The notes under the pieces: model-generated
Seen by the model: only the letters and a program-made list of their open reading frames with translations
Databases searched by the model: none
Told to the model about the DNA's origin: nothing
Shown: piece after piece, positions 1 through 10,805 of the stretch
Layout: each line of letters begins with the position of its first letter
Numbering within the stretch: position 1 is the first letter of the stretch
Translations under genes and position numbers: made by a program
NCBI RefSeq assembly: GCF_000283155.1
Contig: NW_004454177.1
Location: 8,330,151-8,394,150 of the forward strand
DNA from: Ceratotherium simum simum
Taxonomy: Eukaryota; Chordata; Mammalia; Perissodactyla; Rhinocerotidae
Length of the DNA: 64,000 nt
Reading direction: 5' to 3'

Positions 1-2401
1 TGTCTCCTCTCTAAGTTTCTATTTCTTGCATGGTGAGACAGTCTATGCAGTCGTGGATTAATAGCACCAACTAACAGGAGTAGTCCTTCCTTTACTCTCC
101 ATCTCTCATCAGTGATAGTAGGTTGATAGGTTTTTTCCATTGTTTACATAATTCTTGTGCACAGTTATAAACACAAAGGCAGTAATCTCATATTACCAGG
201 TAACTCGACTACTCCAGAAACAAGGCCAAAAACTGACTGTATGAAAATAGGGACTTAATAAAGTGAAGCTTGTCATTTGTTTTGTTTTTCTTATTCGAAT
301 TGTGAATTTACATATATTTGTTCATTATTCATTTTATTAATATTTATATGTGTATGTAACCAGGTTTTATCTTAGGCAGTTTTAATTTTTTGTATGTCTG
401 CATACCTGTTTGAAGTGTGATATCCAATCAGATTACTTCTTTGATAATTCTAAGATGAAATGCATAAGTAGTGGATGTGTCATTTTTAGCACAATGTCTC
501 TATTTAAGTTTTCTTTGAAGCCAGGAAGTTTGGACATAAGCTGTTTATTATGCCTTAGTTATATATCTCTTCCTAAAGAAAACCACCATTGAATTAACTT
601 TTGCATAGTGTATTTCTATCAAAGCATTTGATCCTTGTTTCTGGAAGATAATCCTAAGAACTTTTTATTTTGAGAATAGAAAACCGTGATGGATTTAATT
701 CATAAAGGGAAGCTGCTGCAAGGAATGTAAATGTAAGCGCTCGATAAGGTAGGATTTCCTAGTTGCTATGGCAACCTTTGGGTCATGAGCCTGAGAAAAT
801 ATAAAGTAAGTCCTGAAGCTGTGAAGATGATTATAAAATTTAACTGTCATTCTTCATTTAGAATTGATGGCAAACATTATTTACTTAAGTTTATCTCAAG
901 GCAAGCAAGGATCCGTTTTTAAAAATCTGAGACTCAGATCACAAATGAATCCATGTTGCACATGTCTAACATTATAAAGCACATGCAGCATTTATTATTC
1001 TAACCAGACTGTTTGTACATAATATCCCTGTAGATTTGGTCACCTTCCTATGGAAGCCAACAGTTTTCATATCTTGAATTCTTAATGAAAACTGTAGAAT
1101 GCAGCTATATACATTGAGTAATTTTGCAAAAACGTGTGTGCTTTCCATGCCAAAAAGAAAGCCTAGGGGACTGTGTAGGAAGGAGGCCTTTATGCCTTCT
1201 TTTCAGGTTCAAGTATAAATAAACTGTTTAAAGTGGACAAGTGCCAGGAAGGGATGTTAATACAGTTGTATATTTCCAAAATATACGATAACCTGGAGAT
1301 TAAAGAGGTGGGCTAGAATCTCTCTCATTAATGCTTTCCCCCTTCCTGCCAGTGGTGGTGGTGAAAGCCACTTTTTCTCCTATGGAAGAATGAATACAAG
1401 GTGTCAAATTCCTGAACTGAAATATGATGCTTAACTGTGCACTATGACAAAGTGTTAGTTTTTCTTGCTTTATCTTTTACAAAACGCTGTCAATTTGCAC
1501 TAATGACCTGTGAGACCTATTGCAAATTACCCAATCTTGCAAATTAGTGAGTATGTGAACAAACACTATAAAACTATCAGATACCGCATCAAACAAATGT
1601 AGTTTATTGCAAGAAGAAAAATAGACTTGTGTATTGAGAGGGAACACATTTTTACAACAAATAAGTACATTCCTGTCATCTGCTTGCCCATTGGGGAGTG
1701 TCAACACGTTATATGGTCTGTGGCAGCCGATGGCTTACTGGCACTTGAGCAAAAACATCATTTTTTAAAATGCAGTTATAGAAAGTCTCAGTGATTTTAT
1801 GCATACTGTTATCTGGTATTGAATTTTTTCCCATATCCTTTGCCTCCTTAAAAACTTCTCTTTCCAACTTGACACTAAAAAGGAGAACAGAATTTAAGGT
1901 TATCAAGAATAGAATGTACACTTGGCTGGCTTTTCTGTGCCGCACCCATCTGAGTCTGAACCTGCAAGATTACTCATCCCCTCCCTTTCAGAGGATGAGG
2001 TAGAATCCAGCCCACACACCCAGCAGTATACGCTCTGCTCATCGAAGCACTTTTCTCAGTTGGTTTGTTTTCATGTCTAGCAGCAGAAATTGCTGCTCTT
2101 TTTCTTCCCTTTTTTTCCTGGCATCTTGTAATTGCACCTGGTAATGTGTCGTCTTCCTAACCTGGGAGCAGCACAGAGATGGCAGCATTCTCCCACTCAC
2201 ACACAGCCTAGCTCCCAGCTGGAACCCAGTGACAAGCTGGCTTAGCACCATTTCACTTTTCATCCCTCCATCCCCCTTCATCACGAACCTTACCTGGGTC
2301 TACCATTGCCCCCTTTCTTTTTGCCACCCTGGGGTTACTTGTGTTCTACCTGGCCTGCTAATAACAACCACAGCAGCATCTTTAGCAGCAAAAACCACAT
2401 C
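1..2401. other. Single-copy intronic stretch, no gene
   Basis: I recognise no repeat family and no coding exon here. The one distinctive element is a perfect RFX-type palindrome at 762-775, listed separately. Short open frames (60-80 codons) occur on both strands, show no domain or family resemblance, and match what AT-rich intron gives by chance. Confidence 0.5.
762..775. promoter_or_regulatory. Candidate RFX X-box palindrome
   Basis: The 14 bases GTTGCTATGGCAAC fit the palindromic RFX consensus GTTRCC(N0-3)GGYAAC: two inverted half sites around a central AT-type spacer. RFX factors bind such full sites in enhancers and promoters, including those of ciliary and neuronal genes. What is seen is the motif match. 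Binding and activity are inference. Confidence 0.5.
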
Positions 2402-2872
2402 GGAATGCTTATTATGTACAAGGCACTGAGATAAGCTCTTTGTTGTTTGTTTGTGTTTACTGAATGCTTTGCCCAATGCAATTTATATGTATAGACACAT
2501 ATTTTTAAATTTTTATTTGAAATTATCATGCTGTAAGATTTCCTTTTTGTGCACAGTTCTACAAGTTTTAACAAATACATACATGTCATCAAGATATAGA
2601 ATGGTCGCATCAACCCAAAAACTCTCTCATGTTATGTGGTAAGCATTTGAATGCATTTGCTATTTAATCCTCATAGTGTTATGGGGTATGTACTATTATC
2701 TCTCTTTTTTACTTTTTTATTTTATTTTAATTTTTTCGATGAGGCAAGTAAGACTCAGAGAAGAGAGTAAGTAACTTATTCAAGGTTATCCTAATAAACA
2801 GTGAAGCCAGGATTGGAGCCCAGTTTCTAAGTCTAAAACTTAAGCTTTTAGGCATTATTCTGTCTTACTACT
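2402..2872 (-). repeat. MIR SINE, antisense, interrupted
   Basis: The pieces 2402-2460 and 2661-2872 read as one reverse-oriented MIR. The first has the 'gcttattatgtacaaggcactgag' type wording of the MIR 3' side, written here only as a description of its start. The second has the conserved core (gaggcaagtaagactcag, then aagtaacttattcaaggt) followed by the tRNA-related end. The two are separated by an L1-like insert. Assignment is by eye to the MIR consensus. Confidence 0.6.
2473..2647 (-). repeat. L1 3'-end fragment, antisense
   Basis: Reading the minus strand gives the familiar 3' UTR wording of old L1 elements (a 'gatggaactgttctgtatc'-like stretch, then 'acatgtgttaaaactcat'-like text), followed by an A/T-rich tail that appears as T-runs near 2503-2520. 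It sits inside a MIR and is flanked by similar 12-13 bp sequences, tgaatgctttgc (2461-2472) and tgaatgcatttgc (2648-2660), plausible as a decayed target-site duplication. Confidence 0.55.
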
Positions 2873-5800
2873 CAACGAAAAGTGGCTTGGGGTTGTATTA
2901 TCAGTAAGGTCTACATGTGAGTTTTAAATGATATAATGTGATGTTACATCTTTTAAAGGATCACAGATATTTGAGACGTACTCTCAAAAGACCCTAGTAG
3001 ACTAGGGTTTTGTTTGTTTGTGTCATTTTGTTTTGACTTTGGGTAAGACTGGTGAGAGGAGTGAGCTGAACATCTTCGTGGTTCAGCTAGAAACCATTAA
3101 TGCCTTTTGGACTCAACTGCCTAACACCCACGTCTCATCACTGTCATGCTTATTTCCCCCGGGCTGTGTCATACAGCTACACGCAGAAACCGAAGCTGGG
3201 CTTTTCCATTAGCCATGGTCAGCTCGCACTATCCTGTCTCTCTTTTTGAAAATAAAACCCTTTTCAGTAGCTGTGGGCTCTTCAGTGAGGGTGAGTCAGC
3301 TTTAGGAATAATAACCAGAATCTTTCATCCCCACTTTCACTCTAATGTACTGATGCTCAAATCATCCTAAATATCAATACCGAATTTTGCTTTAGACTAG
3401 GGATTCTTCTGCCACCATTCAGTATAAATCCCCTGAAGTGCGAAGGAAACTATGAGCAATAAAGGAAGTGCTAGTATTCTATTTGCAGGGAAAAAAGGGG
3501 GGCAAAATGCTTTGTCCAGGGAAAGGCTAGTGCTTCATAGATGGTTAGAGAAGCTCCCCTCTCAAAACTTTCGCAGTCTAGAGCCCACCTTAAATTGAGC
3601 TTGGAGAGAATAAATGTAATTTTATGATCAGAGCCTACATGCGTGTTTAATGGTTTTAAATCATGTATTCACTTCTTCAGAACGGCCATAATCGATGACA
3701 ATCATGGAGAAACTATGAGGAAGCAGCCCCTGCATGTTCTCGTTGTCTTTTCCTCTTTCTTTCTTATAGTTTTGCATTAATATAATCATAATAGATATAG
3801 GCTGTTAAGATATATTGAGAATAAAAGATATGAGCATTCACTCTGTACAAGTTCAAGAATATTACTCCTGAAAATTTTGTTTGAAGAGTTCTTCTTCAGG
3901 GTATTTGGATAGTACTTGTTTTGTGTGATATATTTGCTTAAGAAATAGATCCATCTTGTATTGGTATGAAAAAAAGGGAAGAAGCCAGATACTAACAAGA
4001 AATCATAGTTTAAATTCTTTGATCCCTTAATTTGATCCTTTTCAAAACAGCATCTTAGACCTTCCCTCCGGTTAGAAAACACATTCCTGTCTAAAGACAG
4101 ATGATGGCATCCATTTTTAAAGTGAGGATGTGAGTATTAAAAGCCTAAAAGCTATGAAAAGAGTTTTTTTTTTTTTCTATTTGTAACACCATTCATGATG
4201 AAAAGAATAGGAATTATTGCCATAATTTAGCTGAGGGAGCCCCCTGAAAGTTCTTGTCTTGCAATAACTTGTCTCTAGGAATGTTACTCATAATTATCAT
4301 TGAGCAGCTAGTAGTACTGCAAGTTTTATGTACCTATTTAGGTAGTTGTGGCTTTTTAATTTTATTTTACTATTTTACTTCCCTGTTTGTAGCCCAATTT
4401 AGCCTGGATCAACTGAAAAATATGTTATATTTGCCCTTTATAATGCATTTGGAGTAGCTAATCTGAAATCACAGTTTTCAATCAGGAAGGAATATTGGAT
4501 GCCTTTATGGAAAGATTACTACAAACTAAGTTTTCTTTCCTTTTTTCTGATTTTGATTCCTTGAGTGCACTTTGTTAATGTTTGAACATTGAATCAAACA
4601 GTGTATTTCTCCCATTTTTAAACATTGCAAATTCAAGGCAGGGGCCTCTGCTTCTGTCTTCAAGTGAATGAGAATACCATTTTAAGGGAAAATGGCGGCT
4701 AAAGTGTCAGCGCTCTGTATCACCTCTATCAAAGAGACTGATTACAATGTTGATGGTGATTTTCAAGGCCATCTCCGTCTTGCTTCTGCTTCTTAAGAAT
4801 GTATAATGCAGTCCAACCTTAAGACAAATAGGTCAAACTGCAAAACTCTGCAGGAATATAAGAACGAATTTCAAAATGATAAAGCAGTCCAACTTTCGGA
4901 TTCTATAGACTGTATAAATATCTCCTAACTTAGAGGAAATACCTTTTAAAGGACTTTTCCATGATGATGCATGCTGGTGTCTGGGCTTGCCATTCTCACT
5001 CATTTTCAGCCATTGTTTCTAGAATTTATTGAGAGTTACTGATATTTTATCTTTAATGATGGTTGAAGGGGGAAAAAGTACATACATAGTGTTCACCAAT
5101 TTTTGCTGCTAATAAACTCTGGAAAAGATTTGTTCTCCTGTGGGGTAGGAAAAAATATTTTTGAGAATATCCCAGGTGCAGATAAAGTAAGTGGCCATTT
5201 CTGGACCTGTCAAGGATAAAAATAAATGCAGTGTTCAACTGTATTAAATACCGTACTTGAGCATAAGGGAGAGTGCATTTGTCTTATTTCATTTGTCTTC
5301 CCAGCCTGTGCCCATTTAGCACTGCAATAGCAGTGAACTTCACGGGCAGTCAAGCCTACTCTTTCATGTTTCCTTCCAGTGCTAAATTGAAAATATTTTT
5401 TTGAAAAGAACTATGACAAAAGCAATTTGAGTTAGTGATATCTTGAAAGAGAACCCAATTTAAGATTACCTTTATGGTTGGTCATTGTTACCTACAGTAG
5501 GCAGATGTCATGGTGATCTTCTTAATATTAGTATTCTGAGAGAGTCTGACCTGCCAGTGTTCAGGTAACATCACAGATTGGGCTGTAATATTGAAATTTC
5601 AAGTGGTGGTTACAAGGGCTGCTCACGGAAATCTAGTGCAGAGAGAACCACTGTACCTGAAAAGGGGTGCAGCCATGCTCCTCATTTGGCTCATGCTCTG
5701 TGACATTCTTCTATATTTAGCCAAAGCCACGTGCTACTGAGTGGTTAATTAAAGTGTGTTGAGAATGGGCTTTATAAATGTAAAATGGAGAGAAGGAAAT

Positions 5801-7567
5801 GGGAGAACACTGATGTCTTAGCTGATTTTCCAACCTGTAACTTAAAATGTTGTATCACTCTATTTCCTCATCGAAGACCCACCATGCTGGTGTAATGCAA
5901 TCAGATCTTTCAGAGTTGTGCCATTTACAAATGTAACAGAATCAATGATTCACGAACATATGGAGTTAAAGTCTTTTACAAGATGAAGTGATGACTCTAG
6001 AAGGAGAAATTGTTGTTAAAGAGGACCGTCTGTCTTTAAAAGTGTGATGTACTGGGGCATCCACCTCTGCCTCAAGCCGTAAAAATAGGTCTAGTGACTA
6101 GATCACTTCCTCTTTCTCTCTCTGCCTTCTTCCCTTTCTCTTCCTCCTCCTCACTCTAACCCTAGAGCCAGAATCAGTCAATAGGTTCTGTAAGAAATGA
6201 TGCTATCATGAGTCATGTAGCTTCTTCTGAAGAGAGGAATGCAGCATCCTGGCATCTTGTTTATACTCCTAAAATCTCCCCCAGACAAATCACAAATGTT
6301 ACAGTTGTTTCTGTGTGTCAGAGGAGGAACCAAAGACAGGGAAAGAATTGGTATGCCTAACACAAAAGAGTGTCAATAACAGTGCTGAGACTTGTGCTCA
6401 AGTCTCTACTATGTGGATTCTTCACAGCAGCTATTATTCCCAGAAGAATCCCTAATTACCACCTACATCACTGTCAGTTGCTGTGTGATCAGGGAATCTG
6501 CTCTCATTTTAAACTATGCAGAAATGAAGTGAGAAACCAGTGTTACTTCTAAGGGGCCATGCAGTGCATTCCAGAGGCAAATATGAATGACATTTAGCTC
6601 TGCCATTTTGGCCGATCCACATTAGTGCAGCTCTCCAATCTTCTAAATAAACAAGAGTTAGTTATTCTTAAGCCCCAGTGTCCTGCCTACTGGTTCACAA
6701 TTTACTGTCTTTTTCCAAATTTACCATCCCGTAGTTTGTTTGACTTTTAAATCCATTTTGGTGCCTACAGTTTGTGTCCTGTTCCTGGCCCTTGGGGACG
6801 TTTTGGATCACATAGGATGCTCTATTGAATATATATTAGTGTCTTGATCTCAGCAGAGTAAAGGACGCTGAAATATTTCAGAAAGATATATTCTGTAAAG
6901 ATTCACAAACTGCATACTCTGCCTGTGTCAGAAGCACAACATGTATGATTTTACTTGTGGCTTAATCAACAGGAAAAAATGCCAAGCAGCTTTGACTAGC
7001 TGGCAGTGGATCTGTTTGTGTTTGCCTTATTTTCTCTGTAAGACACCTGCTGGAGATGAGAGCCTGCAGAAACACCGAATAGGTATCCAGGGCTTCATTA
7101 TAGCAGTATCTCTAATGATCAAAGAAGCCTTTTTATACAATCTTGTTCCTGATCATGCAGCTGAACATCTGTCTACCTGTCTGTCCACCTTTTAATTGCA
7201 TCATCCAGGCCTCTCTGATCCTAGACGGTTCTGTCAATGCAGCTCTGCTTTCTACCATTCTGATCACAAAATTTTCTGCAAAGCAAACCAGTAAAACTGA
7301 GAGCTTTCTAATAAACTTGAACTAAACCATTTTATGAGAAGCTAATTTTGTATTGCATATCCAGTGAAGCTCTTGTGCTAATTTATTCTTCAAAGCCAAA
7401 TACTATATAGCGAGGAGGGGAGTGTGCTTTAGGAATACTTGAAGCATGATATTTATTGGATACAAAAGGAGTTTGTTCTACCTAGATGCTGCAGTCTGCT
7501 AAACATTGATTTGTTAAAAAAAAAATTGGCAGTAGGAAGTCAGGAATTTAATTCACTGATTTCTTCA
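2873..7567. other. Single-copy intronic stretch, no gene
   Basis: I recognise no coding exon and no well-supported repeat over most of this span. It holds a T-run near 4165-4178, an AP-1-type TGAGTCAGC at about 3291-3299 and a pyrimidine-rich tract near 6104-6156. A weak MIR-like wording near 6290-6420 is too poor to call. Confidence 0.45.
6104..6156. repeat. Pyrimidine-rich low-complexity tract
   Basis: A run of about 50 bases made almost wholly of C and T (cttcctctttctctctctgc and onward to tcctcctcctcactc). It is simple low-complexity sequence and is not followed by a convincing exon. Confidence 0.7.
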
Positions 7568-7790
7568 GTAATTCGTCAAATACTTATTAAGACAAACCAA
7601 TTATGTGTAAGACTGTGTGTGATTCAAATGTGATACTGCTTCTACTCTAAAAAGAGATGAGATATGTATAGATTCATTATCAGAGAAACATTATGTATCG
7701 ATTTTGATAAGAAAATACTCAGAAAGTGGTATGATACTCCAGTGGTAGAAGAACTCACTTCTAGTTGGGCTGATCAAAAACGGTTTTATG

Positions 7791-8042
7791 CAGGGCTGGC
7801 CTGGTGGCGCAGCAGTTAAGTTTGCGCATTCCGCTTGGCGGCCTGGGGTTCCCTGGTTCGGATCCTGGACATGGACCTACTCACCGCTCATCAAGCCATG
7901 CTGAGGTGGTTTCCCACGTAGAAGAACTAGAAGGACCTACAACTAGGATATACAACTATGTACTGGGGGCTTTGGGGAAGAAAAAGAAAAAAAAAGAGGA
8001 AGATTGGCAACAGATTGGCTCAGGGCCAATCTTCCTAAAAAA
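7791..8042 (+). repeat. ERE-type SINE with hairpin tail
   Basis: This is a tRNA-derived equine SINE: the head has ggctggcctggtggcgcagc and a B-box-like ggttcggatcc. It is followed by the ERE body (catgctgaggtgg, actgggggctttgggg), an A-rich stretch, then an extra tail in which aggaagattggc pairs with gccaatcttcct. It is flanked by imperfect 15-bp duplications, aaaaacggttttatg (7776-7790) and aaaaatggctttatg (8043-8057). Several head mismatches suggest it is older than the ERE1 copies. The open frames crossing it have no meaning as genes. Confidence 0.85.
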
Positions 8043-9132
8043 AAAAATGGCTTTATGAAAGGAAGAACCCTTAGGTTGGGTATTGACAAGTGGGGAAGGT
8101 TTGTGACATAGAAGAATGTAATAGTCAAAGGTATTCTGAATAGAGGGACCAGCATGAGATGCAGCGTGGGAGCAGGAAACCCCAAGTCTTGTTGAGAGAA
8201 TGGTGGTGTAGGCTAGTTCGACTGAAACCAGGGGAGAGTAATCATGAGAAATAATGCTGGACAAGTGGATTGTAGCAGATCCTTTCGAGATTTCAGTATC
8301 ACGTTAGGAACTTTGGATTTTCTTCAGTAGAAAGCTACAAGTCATTCAGGACATCTAAGAAGGGGAAATAGCAGAAGTATATATGGATTGCAGAAGGGAG
8401 GGACTGAAGACTGGGAGATCACAGTAGTCTAGCCAAGGGGTAGTGCGAGCTTTTACAAGGGCAGACACATGGGGAATAGATATGAAGACCTCCAGGATGT
8501 AGAATTTACAAAGTCAGGGCAGTTGATGGCAAAAGAGAAGAGTCAGATGACTAGAGAGGATGCCCTTAACAGTGATGGAGGGGCCAAAAGGAGGGACAGC
8601 TCGATGGATCAGTCTGATAGATTTTGTTGTAGACTGATTGAATGCTCATTGATCCAGGTGGAAATGTCCAGAACTCTGTTATCAGTGTAGACATGGGAGT
8701 GCATGAAGTGTGTAAGGATGTTGGGGAGAGATTTGGGAGTCTTCTATATATAATTAATAGTTGATAGCAAATTTGTGATAAAATGTGTCTAAGCAAACTA
8801 TATTTATTAAGTAATAAGCATTGTGTCTCATTGAGCTGATAAAATTCTATGCAAGAGTTAGTACTTGTTGAAAGTTTTATAGTTGCCTGAGACTCCTCTA
8901 CTTTATTACTTATAAGGACCCTCAGAGGAATAACCACATTTTGTGGGCAGGAAGAAGGAGAGGAATGGGGAGGGGGGTACAAAAGCCAGAAAAGTTGGCC
9001 AGGATAGTAGGGAAGAGTTTTGAGGTGGGAATGGGTCAGCACAGTGTTAAATACTGCATGAGACTGAGATGGATGAGAACAGGCCATTGGATGTAGTGCC
9101 CAAAAGGAAGTTGTTTCAAGAGAGTAGCTTCC

Positions 9133-9353
9133 GGGGCCGGCCCTGTGGCTTGGCGGTTGGGTGCGCGCGCTCCGCTGCTGGCGGCCCGGGTTCGGATCCC
9201 GGGCGCGCACCGGCGCATTGCTTCTCCGGCCATGCTGAGGCTGCGTCCCACGTACAGCAACTGGAAGGCTGTGCAACTATGACATGCAACTATCTACTGG
9301 GGCTTTGGGGGGAAAAAATAAATAAATAAATAAATAATTAAAAAAAAAAAAAA
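9133..9353 (+). repeat. ERE1 SINE
   Basis: A near-consensus equine ERE1: ggggccggccctgtggcttg head, B box ggttcggatcc, body ending ctactggggctttgggg, and an A-rich tail with AAAT repeats. The 14-bp duplication agagagtagcttcc at 9119-9132 and 9354-9367 is perfect, so the insertion limits are exact and the element is fairly young. It inserted into the antisense L2. Confidence 0.95.
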
Positions 9354-9480
9354 AGAGAGTAGCTTCCATAATTTGGTTGCAATAGAATTGTAAGAACTGA
9401 AGAAAGAAGTGTTCCATGAGGAAGTGGAAGCAGTGAGTATAGACAACAATGGAGAGAAGGCTGGGTTTCCCTGGGGTACA

Positions 9481-10589
9481 AGCCGAGGCCTCGTCTCCTT
9501 GCAAATGTCTGACTTGGGAGGGCAGCTCAGATTCCCTGTGAGGAGCCTTCAGTGGGGTGTGGTAGAGGCTGCATCTGAGGAGGCAGTCTGGCTCTGATGA
9601 TGTTCCTTGCCAGTAGCCGTGTGAACACCATCCTGGTTATTGCCTGTACTACCAGCTACTCTAAACTGAACTACAGCAGACATTGGCAAGTCATGGTCCC
9701 TTCTCAATACTTGGATCTCTTATTGGTGCTTGTGAAATAATTTAAGATGTGCCATCTTGATTTTCTTATTTACCTGTCTTAATTATAGAGTCTGATCTGA
9801 GAGGTTATTTATGAAGAATAATTGGTCTAATGGTTTAGAAGAAAGAAGGTTTGCTTTTTGTTCTGTTTCTATGCCTGAAATTAGGACTTAAATTAGAATA
9901 TGTTGATTAGTAATTGAAATCTGCAAAATCCTGGGCTGTTTCTTAGCTTAAGCAGCGTAATAACAGAACTCACCGTAGCCAATAATAATGAGCATTTTTA
10001 AGCGATGATGACACAAAACTACTACAGTTTTCTCATTCAGCAATACTGACTGCAGAGCAGTACAATATAACATTTATTTGTTTGCTTCAAATTAATGGTT
10101 TTGGATTAGATGAGACTTTCAGGTAGAAACTTTAAGTACAAGTTAGTTTTGTTGTTCATGTGGTGTGGGATAAGAGATAAGAACCCCTGAGATCTTTAAA
10201 AGATTTTGTGAGGTCTCTGTAGGGCAGAATAGTTATATTTAATCCTTTAGCTGTAAAGAAGTCATTGAAAATTTTAGTTTTCTGCTTATTTTCCTTTTTA
10301 AATGTTATTTCTTCACAGTAGTTTAAATGACAGCTAATTGTGCTGCAGCATTGGTAAATGTCATGTACCCCACTTTTCTAAAAGCAGTGAAGTAGTGTAA
10401 ACATGTGGCTTCTTTTTTCAAAAGATCTATCCAATAATTATCCGGAAGGCTATTACAATATGCAAATAGCAAGGGGTGTCCTTGTCTCCTAAATTAGAAT
10501 ATCAATATTGATTCAACACGTGCAAAAAGGAAACAATATTTCTAACCAAATGTTAATCCTGTTTCCGGGTAGTGGAAATAACACTGGAT
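9481..10589. other. Single-copy intronic stretch, no gene
   Basis: I see no exon, repeat family or RNA gene here. The base composition is ordinary AT-rich intron. Confidence 0.45.
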
Positions 10590-10805
10590 GTCAAGATTTG
10601 CCCAGCTCTGAGTTCTGGCTGCCCCTTGAGTGATCTTTTGCATGTCAGTTGCTGAACTGCTGCCCCTGGTTTCATTTTCCTCAGCTACAGAATGGACATG
10701 CTAATGTCTGTTGTGCCTAACACACAGGTTCCTGGGAGGGTCAAATGTGATAATGTACTCGGTGCACCATAATGTGCTATACAAGTGTAGATTATTATTA
10801 TTTCA
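10590..10805 (+). repeat. MIR SINE
   Basis: Reads as a forward MIR: 'agttctggctgcccc', then the core 'tgcatgtcagttgctgaac', 'tttcattttcctcagctac', 'gaatggacatgctaat', and an end at 'atgtgctatacaagtgtag' followed by ATT repeats. It is old and diverged. Confidence 0.65.

Larger units (their letters stand above)
7568..9480 (-). repeat. L2 LINE remnant, antisense, broken by two EREs
   Basis: Segments 7568-7775, 8058-9118 and 9368-about 9480 together read as the reverse complement of an L2 LINE. The 3' end (a 'caaatacttattaag' type start) comes first. Further on the plus strand shows the antisense of the L2 reverse transcriptase region, for example the stretches around 8300-8340 (ggaactttggattttcttc) and 9045-9100 (aggccattggatgtagtg). 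All frames are broken, so it cannot encode an enzyme. Two ERE SINEs with target-site duplications interrupt it. Confidence 0.65.

Noticed and set aside
8566..9276. A 236-codon minus-strand frame, the longest in the window
   Set aside because: It runs through antisense L2 and an ERE1 SINE in no consistent repeat frame, and has no domain; the GC-rich SINE simply lacks stops.
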